Positions 9,541 through 22,375 are shown, counted from the stretch's first letter. The stretch is 64,000 nt of DNA from Isoperla grammatica (GCA_945910005.1 OX246744.1:40868406-40932405), one strand, 5' to 3'. Numbers and translations: made by a program. Notes: generated by a model from the letters alone, not told the origin.

Positions 9541-10005
9541 GACTATCTATGCGTCTCAACGACCATCAAGTTGTCTTGGCGACCATCTAGGCGTCTCAGC
9601 GACCGTCTATGCGTCTCAACGACCATCTAGTTGTCTTGGCGACCATCTAGGCGTCTCAGCGACCGTCTATGCGTCTCAACGACCATCTAGTTGTCTTGGC
9701 GACCATCTAGGCGTCTCAGCGACCGTCTATGCGTCTCAACGACCATCTAGTTGTCTTGGCGACCAACAAGGCGTCTCAGCGACCGTCTATGCGTCTCAAC
9801 GACCATCTAGTTGTCTTGGCGACCATCTAGGCGTCTCAGCGACCGTCTATGCGTCTCAGCGACCATCTATGCGTCTCAGCGACCATCTATGCACCTCAGC
9901 GACGATGTAGACGTCTCAGCGACCGTCTATGCGTCTCAGCGACCATCTAGTTTGTCTCAACGACCATCTAGTTGTCTCAGCGACCGTCTATGCGTCTCGG
10001 CGGAA
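9541..10005. repeat. 20-bp minisatellite with a 60-bp higher-order unit
   Basis: Twenty-base units of the type GACCATCTAGTTGTCTTGGC, GACCATCTAGGCGTCTCAGC and GACCGTCTATGCGTCTCAAC follow each other in a fixed order of three, giving a 60-base unit repeated about four times (9601-9840). After 9840 the order breaks into single 20-mers with more variation. Confidence 0.92.
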
Positions 10006-10087
10006 TTATCAGAAGCGTCGTCTTATAAGACACGTGGGGAAATTGTGCGATCTTTGAAAAGGTTAGATTCCTTTTCACGCGGGAGTA

Positions 10088-10301
10088 TGTTTGTGCATCA
10101 AACTCTCGTGTTTTTACATGTCTAAGGTGGCGGTGTTTTGGTTGCTAACAGATGTTATTCTTAGTGTTTTGTTGTAATAAAATAAGTTTTCGAGATGCCT
10201 AGACGTGTGTTTTTTCTTTTAAATCAAAGTAATTTTAGTGAGTAGTAATACTCTGGTCCTCCGGTCTATCTAAATGCAAACCTCCGCGGGACCGAACATT
10301 T
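10088..10301. repeat. Direct duplication, copy 2 (empty MITE site)
   Basis: Uninterrupted partner of 8744-9115. It continues directly into a TTTCCG block where copy 1 continues into other sequence. The MITE empty site is at about 10160. Confidence 0.92.
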
Positions 10302-10604
10302 CCGTTTCCGTTTCCATATCCGTTTCCGTTTTCATTCCCGTTTCCATTTCCTTCTCCATCTCCGTTTCCATTCTTATTTCCGTTCCCATTTCCGTTCCCG
10401 TTTCCGTTTTGTGTCTGTTTCTGTTTTCGTTTCCGTTTTTGTTTTCGTTTCCGTTTCCGTTTCCGTTTTCATTCCCGTCTCCGTTTTCTTTCCCATTTCC
10501 GTTCGAATTTCCGTTGCCGTTCCCGTTTCATTCTGTTTTCGTTACCGTTTCCGTTTCCATTTCCGTTTCCATTTCCGTTTCCGTTTCCGTTTTCGTTTCC
10601 GTTT
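10302..10604. repeat. Third TTTCCG hexamer block
   Basis: More degenerate than the first block, with TTTCCATTTCCG and TTCCCGTTTCC variants. It exits through GTTTAAACCCAACCC, the same kind of junction seen near 8281 and 8541. Confidence 0.88.
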
Positions 10605-10890
10605 AAACCCAACCCAACCTAACCTTACCTGACCTAACCTAACTGAACCCAACCTAACCTAACCTAACCGAACGGAACCTAACCTAACCTAACCTAACCT
10701 AACCTAACCTAACCTAACCTAACCTAACCTAACGTAACCTAACCTAACCTAACCCAACTCAACCAAATCTACATCCACCGATGTCAAGCGCTCATCCAAC
10801 GCCGTGTTAGTACACTACATCTAGCTAACCTAACCTATCCTGAGCTTACCAAACCTATCTAACCTATCCTAACCTTACTACATAAACAGA
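10605..10890. repeat. Fourth CCTAA block
   Basis: Nearly perfect CCTAA between about 10675 and 10755, then scattered pentamers mixed with other sequence to about 10890. Confidence 0.85.
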
Positions 10891-10913
10891 CGCCGTACTA
10901 GAGCAAATTGCTC

Positions 10914-11612
10914 CCGCAAAGTACTCCCTCAAGTTAGTCTCGCAAGTTAGTCCCGGCAGTTACTCCCGCAAGTTACTCCCGCAAGTTAGTCCCGGCAGTT
11001 ACTCCCGCAAGGTACTCCCGCAAGTTACTCCCGCAAGTTACTCCCGCAAGTTACTCCCGCAAGGTACTCCCGCAAGTTACTCCCGCAAGTTAGTCCCGGC
11101 AGTTACTCCCGCATGTTACTCCTGCAAGTTAGTCTTGCAAGTTACTCCCGCAAGTTACTCCCGCAAGTTACTCCCGCAAGTTACTCACACAAGTTACTCC
11201 CGCAAGTTACTCTCGCAAGTTACTCCCGCAAGTTAGCCTCGCAAGTTAGTCCCGGGAGTTACTGCCGCAAGTTACTCCCGCAAGTTACTCTCGCAAGTTA
11301 CTCCCGCAAGTTAGCCTCGCAAGTTAGTCCCGGGAGTTACTCCCGCAAGTTACTCCGGCAAGTTACTCACACAAGTTACTCCCGCAAGTTACTCCCGCAT
11401 GTTACTCCCGCAAGTTAGCCTCGCAAGTTAGTCCCGGGAGTTACTCCCGCAAGTTACTCCCGCAAGTTTGTCTCGCAAGTTAGTCCCAGCAGTTACTCCC
11501 GCAAGTTACTCCCGCAAGTTACTCTCGCAAGTTAGTCTCGCAAGTTAGTCCCGGCAGTTACTCCTTCAAGTTACCCCCGCAAGCTACTCCCGCAAGTTAC
11601 TCCCGCAAGTTT
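10914..11612. repeat. 13-bp minisatellite (GTTACTCCCGCAA)n
   Basis: About 53 copies of a 13-base unit with recurring variants GTTAGTCCCGGCA, GTTAGCCTCGCAA and GGTACTCCCGCAA. Because 39 bases equal 13 codons, one frame stays open and looks like a repetitive protein. No start or flanking domain supports a gene. Confidence 0.93.
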
Positions 11613-12502
11613 ATTGGTCAAGTTTATCCCACAAGTAACTCCTGACAACACCACCCCCTCAATCAAGCAGGCACATATTTGTCAAGTAGCAGAGAGGGTG
11701 GGGAAAAGTCCAGTCGGCACATTAGTACATTGACTACAGACAGGCTAAAGTATATTCTATTACACAGCGGGAGTGACCAATGAGAGTGGAGCACTCTACT
11801 GAGGGAGCCAGAGCAGTGACGTCACAGCGGGAGTGGCCAATGACCGTTGCTATGACGGCTGCCCAGGTCACCATTTGCATCTACACCACTATATAGATAG
11901 ATTAAAGTCATTTTCTAAAGTTAAAAAAATCCCATCCCGAGCCGGAAACCGAACTTTGGACCTTCTGCAATGAAAACCCAACCAGAACAATGAACAACAC
12001 AACGAAATCATAACGAAAACAACTTGCTCATACGCTACAACACAGCTGAGGCGGTGAGCTATACGCACTATGTTGATGCCAGATTCTCTCACCAGAGGTC
12101 AGCCACTTTGAGTTTAAACGCGTATTGACAACGTTGTCGTTCATTGCCACAGATCAAAACACTTTTCCCCCCAATTACAAACCATTACTACAAATACGTA
12201 CCGTAATTTCATGAGACCGAGTGAGTACCGGCCAAACCGGCACGTCTGGTCAATATTATGATCTTAATACTTATTATTTATAATGTAAAAAATAGACCCC
12301 GCTGGTGCTAGAAATTGAGCCGAGGTCTCCCACACGCGGGCCAGGAACTACGGCCGGGTTCGCTTCCCGTCTGGACGTAATAAATTGATATGATAATAAA
12401 TTGATAATATACAATATTTCATTATATACTTTTTATTTATATTCCCTTTATAAAAAATTAGCCACAAGCCATAGCGTCCGCAGGATTTTTGCTATAGTTA
12501 GC
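11613..12502. other. No gene recognised; possible promoter remnant inside
   Basis: A promoter-like cluster lies at 11763-11896. Minus-strand open frames around 11890-12092 have no recognisable domain. A GGTTCGCTTCC segment near 12357 resembles a tRNA B box, but I find no matching A box. Confidence 0.4.
11763..11896 (+). promoter_or_regulatory. Promoter-like motif cluster
   Basis: Two copies of CACAGCGGGAGTG-CCAATGA start exactly 60 bases apart (11764 and 11824), each with a CCAAT box (11777, 11837). A palindromic TGACGTCA (CRE/ATF type) lies at 11817-11824 and TATATAG at 11890. The order CCAAT, CRE, CCAAT, TATA fits a Pol II promoter facing right. No gene follows, so it may be the relic of an element promoter. 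Confidence 0.3.
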
Positions 12503-12525
12503 GGGGGGGGGGGGGGGGGGGGGGG
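12503..12525. repeat. Run of 23 G
   Basis: Uninterrupted homopolymer. Similar runs occur at 6321, 7371 and 23232, and C runs at 22615 and 23275. Exact lengths are likely to be unreliable in any assembly. Confidence 0.9.
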
Positions 12526-12839
12526 ACTAAATCGATATATATAATATTTCAATATGTTTCAGTTCTATGGAGTCTTGGCACAAACACCAACCACAGGGTC
12601 AGGGATAATGTTCCACAAGATGCTGTGGTAAGATTGTTCGCTCTTTATCAATAATGAGAAAACTTGGGAGACAAATAATATGTTGTAAATCGTTCAGTTT
12701 TCTACCAAGTTGTAAAAAAAAACTCTTAAAAACGAAAAGCGCATAATATGTCACTTTACGTACCAGGTACCTATTTGTTCCGGCATAGACCTGCCAAAAA
12801 GCTGTAATTTGTTGTCATAAAAAAAATTATTTGTAAAAA

Positions 12840-14577
12840 AGTATGGAGTATCCAACAATAAGGGTTTTTTTTAAATTTTAGATGCGTAATATATTTGTCT
12901 ATAAAAAGGTATGTAAAACATAGAATCAACACTTCTCGTTTACTAGAAGGAGGACCAGCTCCAAAACGCTCCGTAGATCAAAAGGAATACATTATTTTTC
13001 TGCATAAAAAGTAAGGAGTGTGCAACATTGAGGTTATATTTGTATGATGTGAAATATTCGTTTTAATAGTGGTGACCGCAAACCTTGCAATGTTCACGTC
13101 ACCAATAATATTTATGTGGAAATTACTGAAATTTATTTTAGTATTTATTTCTTTGTATAAAAAGTATGTATGGTACAACACAGCGGGTAGGTTTATATGG
13201 GGCTTGTTAACTAGCTCATTTTTAATATTTAGAAAGCAAGAAATTCTGATCCGTCAGTTTTGAGCAGGAGAGTCAGCTCCAAAATCGCCACTGAGTAAAA
13301 TAGACATGATTATTTTTTGTTTAAAAAGTATGAAGTGTACAACATAGTGGGTAGGTTTGTATGAAGCGTATTAATTAACTTATTTTTAATATATTCTATA
13401 AAGCAAGAAATTCTGGTGCGTCAGTTTTGACCAGGAGGCTCTGCTCCAAAAACGCCACTGAATAAAATAAATAATTTTTGTTTGTTTAAAAAGTTTGAAG
13501 TGTACAACATAGTGGGAAGATTTCTATGACGCGTATTTATAAGCTTATTTTTAATCAGTGTTGTGACTTATCTAGATAAAATTATCTAGATAACGTATCT
13601 AGATAAAATCTGTTATCTATTATTTTTATCTAGCTAAATTTTTTGGTGTTATCTTTATATTTTATCTAGATAAAAATACAGATTATCTTATCAAAAAATT
13701 TAAGCTTTAAGATAAAAAAATAGATAAAATGTTTAACCATAGATAAAAAATAATAATAAAATATACCATTTTTCAAAATGAAAAATACTTCTACTGGTTT
13801 TCCCCTTTTTTGAAAATGGCGGCAATTTGTTAACACTAATTTTTAGAAGTATAATTTATATTTCTAAAAATTAGTGTTTGGGAGACTATATCTTAAATTT
13901 GACACCGAGCATGTTTAAATTAATTGAATTTTGCATTTTGAAAACTTAAGACATTTTCCTGGACAGACCCTAATAGTAATGTATCTTGTACTGATTTTTA
14001 CAATAAAGTTTGAAATTTTGAATATCCTTAGTCCTGTATCTCTATTCTCTTATAACTTTAAACCTAACTATCCTATCCTTAAAATCCATCCACATTATGA
14101 TAGATATGGAAAAAAATAAGTAAATATTGCTTTTTAAGAAACATATCAATAAATCAATAATATCATTATTATCTTTTATCTTTCCAAAATTACCTATATA
14201 ATTATTTTAATCTTTTATCTATTATCTAGATAATTTTTTTACACTTTATCTTTTATCTTATCTAGATAATTTTTTGGGGAATTATCTTTATCTTTATCTA
14301 GATAAAAAATAAATTATCTAGTCACAACAGTGTTTTTAATATCTAGAAAGCAAGAAATTCTGGTGCGTCAGTTTTGAGCAGGAGGCTCAGCTCCAAAAAC
14401 GCCACTGAATAGTGTTGAAATATTTTTTTTTGTTAAAAAGTATTAAGTGTAAAACATAGTGGGTAGGTTCGAATGAAGCGTTTAAACTAGCTTATTTTAA
14501 ATATTTAGAAAGCAAGAAATTCTGATCCGTCAGTTTTGAGCAGGAGGCTCAGCTCAGCTCCAAAAATGCCACTAAAA
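12840..14577 (+). repeat. ~165-bp A/T-rich satellite, interrupted
   Basis: Units start at GTACAACATAGTGGG-like positions 13173, 13337 and 13502 (spacing 164-165). After the hAT-like insert is removed, the next unit starts at 14459, about 172 bases on. Each unit carries TTATTTTTAATAT, AAGCAAGAAATTCTG, GTCAGTTTTGAGCAGGAGGC and CTCCAAAAACGCCAC. Bases 12840-13172 hold strongly diverged units. Single dispersed copies occur at 1690-1885 (inverted) and 22285-22375. No coding content. Confidence 0.85.
13556..14332. mobile_element. 777-bp non-autonomous hAT-like element
   Basis: Ends are CAGTGTTGTGACT and the near-complement at 14320-14332 (one mismatch in 13). It is flanked by a perfect eight-base duplication, TTTTTAAT, at 13548-13555 and 14333-14340. 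An eight-base duplication with CAGTG ends is the hAT signature. Neighbouring satellite units keep the uninterrupted TTATTTTTAATAT site, confirming the insertion. Both sub-terminal regions carry repeated TATCTAGATA palindromes, a plausible array of transposase-binding sites. No transposase is encoded, so mobility would need an enzyme supplied in trans. Confidence 0.85.
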
Positions 14578-14592
14578 AGTGATGGTATTTCA

Positions 14593-15007
14593 GGTGGCTC
14601 GATGGTCCAGTGGTTAGCATCCCTTCTTCCAATGCAGAAGGTTCCGGGTTCAAATCCCGCTTCAGGCAGAAGTTTTTTGACTTCTATTAAGGATTCAGTT
14701 CCATCACTTCTTGGTTAGGAATAAGTAAACGGTGACTTTGGAGCCGTCCTAGCAACGAAGCATCAATAAATTCAAAGTTGTTCTGAATCGACCTTGTTGA
14801 TTCTGACATATGTCCACGGGTGTTCGCACTGTCCAATCACTGATTCATATGTTTCGTATTTGAAATATCGATCTTTGATTGGTTAATGGTTATCACTCAC
14901 TCGTCGATGGTGTTCGGAGCCTACAGGATTGGTTTAGTCCCTTTAATTAAAGCCCCCACTGAAAATTAGTTTCGTTACTGAACAGTTAGACACTAAATGT
15001 GAATTTA

Positions 15008-15010
<3 letters not shown>
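14593..15010 (+). mobile_element. tRNA-derived SINE with TTTA tail
   Basis: A Pol III A box (TGGTCCAGTGGTTAGCAT at 14603-14620) and a perfect B box (GGTTCAAATCC at 14647-14657) lie at tRNA-like spacing in a head beginning GGCTCGATGG. A five-base anticodon stem, CTTCT/AGAAG, is visible, but its loop has eight bases and the acceptor ends do not pair. This is a derived sequence, not a tRNA gene. The body from 14716 is repeated in inverted orientation at 1995-2294, and the 3' end runs into TTTA repeats. The head's parent tRNA is undetermined. Confidence 0.6.
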
Positions 15011-15198
<188 letters not shown>

Positions 15199-15779
15199 CG
15201 AAGTGGACGGACGTGTTTCACATCGGCTCCTGCGAATTGTTAATAATTTGCGAGTAAAAGTCGTGCGATAATTCCTTAACTTGTCTATACGATAGTACTA
15301 GTGAAGATATATCTCTGTGTGTATCGTAAGTGGTTAAAAACAACTGTTTTTCGAAGTTATCAATCTTCTTGTGTGTTTTATGGTGATATGTGCATCATGC
15401 GTGTGCTCGCCATTGACTGACTTCACTCGAGGGGATGAAATATCACGCTCTGAACACATAGGCCCATCCTATTCGACCACACTCAGGCAAGCTACTAATA
15501 TACATTATCGTCTTTCGTAAGTGAAATGACTGAATAAGTATTATTTCAGTTAAATAATTACATAAATACATTTTGGATTCAGTTCTGATGCTATTGAAAA
15601 CAAAAACCTACAACCACAGCCTTCTCGACGGGTCCTACAACAATCGATCTAAGTTCTTTGCTTTCAAAGAGCAACCATTCTCTCACAACCATTCCTATAA
15701 GAATAAGTTCTTTGTTTCCAAAGCACTTCAGGGATTCTTTTAATGATCCAGTAAGCGGTGACCAACTAAGAATTGAATC

Positions 15780-17168
15780 ATGTCAGTTTCACCGAAATTG
15801 GCAGTTATTATTGATAATCTTCCCGATACTTCCATCGATGACTACCTACAAGGCGCTCTCGAACTTGTTTCCGGTGACCAAATCACGCACGCGTCACGTG
15901 TGTCTGGCGGACGTGTTTGTATATTTCTGAAAACTGAAGCAGCTATTGACACGCTTATTCAGGACAATTTCATTACTGTCAAGGGCAACTACGTTCCTAT
16001 TCGAAAATATTTTTCGTCTGCTACCAAAATCGTCCTTTCTAATGTTTTCCCTTTCATAACCAATGATATGCTGACTGAAAAACTTTCACAGTACGGTAAT
16101 ATTACCGGCCAAATACGCGACCTGTCAACAGGATCAAAGCTCACTGGTTGTTCTCATATCAAATCGTTCCGAAAACTGGCGTATGTTGTATTTAGAGATA
16201 TATCCAAAGTGCCCGATGCTCTACACTTCGAGAAGGACAACGTCAAGGTAATTGTTTTCATTACTATGGAGGACGTGACGTGTCTTACGTGTAACGAGAA
16301 GGGACACGTCTCCAGGAACTGCAAGCAATCGACTCCTAAACAACCAAACCTTCAAATGCAGAACCCTCGTGTCGTTCCGTCGACATCCAACTTACCGTCT
16401 ACTTTAAACTATCCCCCCTTGCCACCTGGAAAGCCCACCTTCGCTCAAACTGTGAGTGGCGCACCGCGTGAATTACTATCTCTCCGACCCTGCGTCCCTA
16501 TTCTTCCTGCCGCGCCGGCCGGTAGTGACGGTGGTAAGACGGACCAACTGAATACCTCTTCTTCAATTCTAGAGGTCAAGGCCAAATCGTCACTGCAACG
16601 ACTAGCTCAATACCACACAACAACCCTTCCACCGCCTCCTCCTCCTTCCGTTAAGGAGGTCGAAGAACCGTCTATCTCCTCTCCTATTATCGTAAACAAA
16701 CCATTGAATAAATGTACGCCTCTTCCCCTCCCGGAGGTTGAAGAACAGGAACCCACTATCTCTTCACCTGTTTTTGTGAACCAACCTTTAAACAAACGTT
16801 CACCTCCTCCCATACCGGAGGTTAAGGAACTGTCTCTATCTTCTCCTACTGTACCTCATCAACCGTCTTTCTGCTCGCCTATTGTTCTACATCAACCTTC
16901 AAACAAACGATCGCGACTTGACGATGACGCTCAGTCCGACTGCGAGTCGTTAGCATCAAACGACTCTTTTCTATCGGAAGAGTTTATGCAGTCAACTGAT
17001 TCGAGAACCAAAGAAGGTTCTATAACATCGGAGAACATTAAGGCTTTTCTTAAAAATGCGAGGCATTTTAAGAAAATTTTACCAATTGTTAAATCCTACT
17101 CTGACAATGTAGAATCGTTCTACGTGGAACTGGAAAAGACTGCTCAAAACACACATGACTTAAATTAA
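15780..17168 (+). CDS. LINE ORF1 protein (RNA-binding, CCHC)
   Basis: Intact 462-residue frame. Residues about 80-165 look like the RRM-like/basic region of Tx1 ORF1 proteins (ATKIVLSNVFPFI at the start). A CCHC zinc knuckle follows at C168, C171, H176 and C181 (CLTCNEKGHVSRNC), the usual nucleic-acid-binding motif. Residues about 185-385 are rich in proline and serine, with repeated SSPI/FVNQPLNK blocks that look like internal duplications. The C-terminal part (ITSENIKAFLKN onward) is predicted helical and resembles the conserved C-terminal motif of this clade. The likely role is binding LINE RNA in a ribonucleoprotein. The ATG at 15780 is the first in frame, after about 580 bases of leader. 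Confidence 0.88.
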   Translation: MSVSPKLAVIIDNLPDTSIDDYLQGALELVSGDQITHASRVSGGRVCIFLKTEAAIDTLIQDNFITVKGNYVPIRKYFSSATKIVLSNVFPFITNDMLTEKLSQYGNITGQIRDLSTGSKLTGCSHIKSFRKLAYVVFRDISKVPDALHFEKDNVKVIVFITMEDVTCLTCNEKGHVSRNCKQSTPKQPNLQMQNPRVVPSTSNLPSTLNYPPLPPGKPTFAQTVSGAPRELLSLRPCVPILPAAPAGSDGGKTDQLNTSSSILEVKAKSSLQRLAQYHTTTLPPPPPPSVKEVEEPSISSPIIVNKPLNKCTPLPLPEVEEQEPTISSPVFVNQPLNKRSPPPIPEVKELSLSSPTVPHQPSFCSPIVLHQPSNKRSRLDDDAQSDCESLASNDSFLSEEFMQSTDSRTKEGSITSENIKAFLKNARHFKKILPIVKSYSDNVESFYVELEKTAQNTHDLN

Positions 17169-17199
17169 AAAAAAACGGATTGCGCGGATATTGAAATCC

Positions 17200-20100
17200 A
17201 TGGCCGCTGAATCAGGTTTTATACCCCAAACAAATTCTAAATCTCCTTTCACAATGGTCAATTTTATGTCCTTAAACATACGTGGTATGAAAAGTGACAT
17301 GAAACAAATCGCTCTTACAAATTTCCTCCGTAGACTACGATCTGACGTATTTTTTATTCAAGAAACAAACCTTTCTTCTTCCCCTACTTACGAATTTTTA
17401 AACAAAACCTACAACTTTGCAATAAACTCGTATGTCCAGAACAGCAGTGGCACTTTGATAGCGTCAAAAACGCCGTTTGACTCTACAAACATTCTTGTTC
17501 CCGGCTATGCGCAATGTGCTCAGGTTCAATTGGACGGACGACAATGCCACCTGGTTAATGTTTATCTACCCCATGACAACAACATCGCTGTACCGGTGCT
17601 GCTTTCACTCGACAGGTATCTCTCCAGTGTTCATCATAGCCATGTGGTTATATTGGGGGGAGATTGGAACCTTACCATTGACCCACTTGATCGTTCCGGC
17701 TGTGTGGAAAATCGTCGAAGTCTAGCGCAGCGCCTGGCTACCATCCTGTCCAAAGAGAATTTACAAGACGTGTGGCGGACTTCGAACCCTCGAGAGCTTG
17801 CATACACGTATGTAGGCACTCACGTCCGACGCCCAAGAGCTCGTCTGGACAGGTTTTACATCCAGGCTTCCAACATTGGATTCGCGGTGCTGCCTAAAAT
17901 AATACCGTCATTTTCGGACCACTGTTGTGTAGTGTTCTCTCTTGAACTCCCTCTCACCGTCTCTCATAAATCTCCCTATTGGAAGTTCAACAATATGCTC
18001 TTACAGGACACCTACTACACCTCAGTAGTATGCGCGCTGATTACAACCTTCTCTGACAAGTGTAATGAAACCGATCCCTTCGTGTGTTGGGAAGGGCTAA
18101 AAAACGAAATAAGATTAGCCACCCAACGATACACAGCCCACCGTTTTCACGAGAAAACAAGCACGCTCAAAGATCTTGAGCGTAATCTTTACAATCTTAA
18201 ATCTAAATCAAACTTGTCCGAGCAAGAATGTATTGAGCTCAATGCTTGTGCCGCTCAAGTACGAAGAATCCACTACTCGGAAGCCCACGCCACTGCCGCT
18301 GTTGAGTCTGCCAACATGCTCCAATACGGTAATACTGCTACACCCTTTTTCTATCAGTACGGAATGGTGCACCACTCACCAACTCAACTTTCTTGTCTTG
18401 AAATTGGGGGTACCGTCTCGAAAGACGCTGCTGCTATTCGTACACATGTGCGAAATCATTTCCAGCAGCTATATTCTAACCCTGGAAACAACAATTTGAA
18501 CGTCCCTCATCTTTTTGCCGACCTCCCGAAAATCTCCGACGCTGCTAGGAACAAGCTTGACGCCATGCCTACAGTTGCAGAGTTGCGGGTGGCTCTCGAA
18601 CAATTAACAAAAGGAAAATCGTGTGGGTTAGACGGTTTGACCGTAGAATTTTACTTACATTTCTGGAACGTTATTCGCAAACTGTATTACAAGGTGTTCG
18701 AAACTGCAGTCGAACGTTCGACTCTACCACGATCTATGCAAATGTCAGTGCTTGTGCTTATTCCCAAGAAAGGTGATCGTGTACAGATACAAAATTGGAG
18801 ACCCATCTCACTTTTAAACACCGACTATAAAATAATTTCTAAAGCTTTAACTAACAAACTCAACTTAGTAATGGGTGACGTTGTTCACTCTGACCAGACG
18901 TTCTGCGTGCAAGGCAGGTCACTGTTTTCCAACCTCCACCTTACTCGTGATACACTGGACCACTGCAACAGAAACAATCTGCCACTAGCTATACTATCAC
19001 TTGATCAAACGAGTGCGTTCGATAGAGTCGAACATGATTACCTATTCAAAATCATGACATCGTTTGGCTTCGGTTGTCGGTTTATGTCCTACATACGAAT
19101 GCTGTACGCGAACGCAAGATGCTCTATACGAGTGAACTCTTCTCTTACTTCACCTATCCCTCTTCGTCGTGGAATACGACAAGGAGATCCTATATCCGGA
19201 TGTTTGTACTCCTTATCTATTGAACCATTCCTAGTTCTTTGCCGTAAAACTCTTGCACCGTACGGGCTTAAAATACCTGGGTCGAAGATACCCATTGTCC
19301 TCAGCTTATGCCGACGATGCATATATTTTTCTAACTGATAATGGCGGTTTCGCTGAACTTCACACGGCGTTCGTAACGTACGCGTGCGCTTCTGGCGCAA
19401 AGCTCAACTCGGCTAAATCTAACGGTCTCTTTTCTGGGTCCTGGCAGGGACGAACTGACAACCCTCTAGGTTTCCAGTGGAATAGTGATGGGCTCAAAGT
19501 TCTCGGTGTTTACCTTGGAAATTCTACACAATGGGAAACCAAAAACTGGACGACGCTGACAGAAACAATACATCGCGGAATAGACCGATACTCGAAATGG
19601 AATCACACGACAATAAGAGGAAGGAGAATTATCGCCAACCAACTATTAGGATCCAAACTTGTTCACGCGCTATCTGTTCTCCAACCCCCAAAAGCGTTTA
19701 TTGATACAATTCATACTAAATTAATCAAGTTCGTGTGGGGGGGCAGACACTGGCTCAACCGCGCTCACGTCTTTGCCGAGCCTGGCGTAGGAGGTATCGG
19801 GCTGACGAACATCCAGTGCAAAGTCATGACTTTCCGACTACGTTTTCTAGCCAGTATTCTTTCACCCGACGCCGAAAGAACTCATCCATATGTGCTTCAC
19901 GAACTGAATCTCCATAGGTACGCTGACGATTTTCACTCACTTGTACTCGAGCCAATTCGGAGTGACTGGTTACACAGGTTACAACCATTCTACAGGTCAG
20001 TACTGGAAGCATGGGATACGGTCTGCCCTGCCACAACGACCACATTAAACGCCGCTCTACGTGTGTTGGACGTAGACAATAGACGCAGACTCTACCAAAC

Positions 20101-20674
20101 GTGCAGACAACGTGAACTACCTCTTTCGACTCTATCTGGACGATCTGAACTGGCACAAGAGGACGTGCATTGGAACCATGTCTACCTTTTCCCGACGACC
20201 AGCTTCGACGCCGACCTCTGCTGGCGACTGCTGCATGACGCAGTGGCATCGCCTGCCCGACTACACCGATGGGGGATCCGTGACTCTCCACAGTGCTTGT
20301 GGTGCACTTCTCCCGGCACCACTCTCCACGTTCTGTTTGAATGTTCTAAAGTAACTCCTTTATGGACCTTTGTTCGAGACATAATTACACGCCTTATTGG
20401 CTCAAGACATCTTTCGACGCTCGACCTTCTGCGAGGACTGGATTTTGAGCCTGCCGCCGTCGTGCAGTGGCAGTTGGCAAACTTCCTATTGAACCTCGGA
20501 AAATCTACTGTATTTCGGTTCATGCAGAAGAACTTTGAAGAACCAGGCGGTGATCCGTTGTGTATTATTAAAAATCGACTTTCCTACAGATTAAATCTGG
20601 AATATTTAAAGGCTGTACGTACAGACACTGTACACATTTATAACCGCACTTGGAGGTTCGGAGGTATTTTGTAA
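17200..20674 (+). pseudogene. LINE ORF2: endonuclease and reverse transcriptase, one frameshift
   Basis: Starts at ATG 17200, 31 bases after ORF1. Residues about 20-245 are an APE-type endonuclease, with LNIRG, IQETNL, NVYLPH, GGDWN, LDRFY and FSDH, so all expected catalytic motifs are present. The reverse transcriptase follows: NWRPISLLNTDYKI, then LDQTSAFDR near residue 600, GIRQGDP, and YADDAYIF near 700. The C-terminal part ends with a knuckle, C-X2-C-X7-H-X4-C, around 20290-20343, typical of L1/Tx1. Between about 19253 and 19300 the reading frame must move forward by one base to reach YADD; without that the protein stops at 19338. This is most simply a one-base insertion (mutation or sequencing error) in CCCATTGTCCTCAGC. 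Total length about 1,157 residues, normal for the clade. Confidence 0.9.
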
Positions 20675-20783
20675 AATATTGTCTTGCAAATGTGATTAGC
20701 ATCATTTTGTACTTTTATCTATACCTGATGTAAATTTCTCTGTTTAAGTTTGTAACACTGATGTAATATATTTTGACAGTTCG

Positions 20784-20789
20784 AATAAA
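20784..20789 (+). promoter_or_regulatory. LINE poly(A) signal
   Basis: AATAAA 11 bases before the LINE ends in CTAT repeats. The tail is AAATCAAATC rather than a pure A run. Confidence 0.6.
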
Positions 20790-20798
20790 TCAAATCAA

Positions 20799-22276
<1,478 letters not shown>

Positions 22277-22284
22277 GTTATTTT

Positions 22285-22375
22285 TGTTTATAAAGTATCA
22301 AGTGTACAACATAGTGAATAGAATTTTTGGAAGCGTTTTAAGTAGCTTATTTTTAATATGTTTAAATAAAGAGCA
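22285..22375 (+). repeat. Dispersed partial copy of the ~165-bp satellite
   Basis: Carries AAAGTATCAAGTGTACAACATAGTG, shortened and diverged, then TTAAGTAGCTTATTTTTAATAT, the same order as the units at 13.2-14.5 kb. Confidence 0.7.

Noticed and set aside
9264..9590. AQHST-repeat and LCCAV-repeat open frames on both strands
   Set aside because: They come from the ACAGC pentamer and are open in several frames at once.
11113..11418. 101-residue frame resembling a repetitive secreted protein
   Set aside because: It is the 13-base minisatellite read through three phases; there is no signal peptide or supporting context.
11889..12092. Minus-strand frame with a tRNA B-box-like stretch
   Set aside because: The B-box match is imperfect, there is no convincing A box at the right distance, and no second copy is seen in the window.
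14593..14667. Functional tRNA gene
   Set aside because: A and B boxes are good, but the acceptor ends do not pair, the anticodon loop has eight bases, and a SINE body follows.
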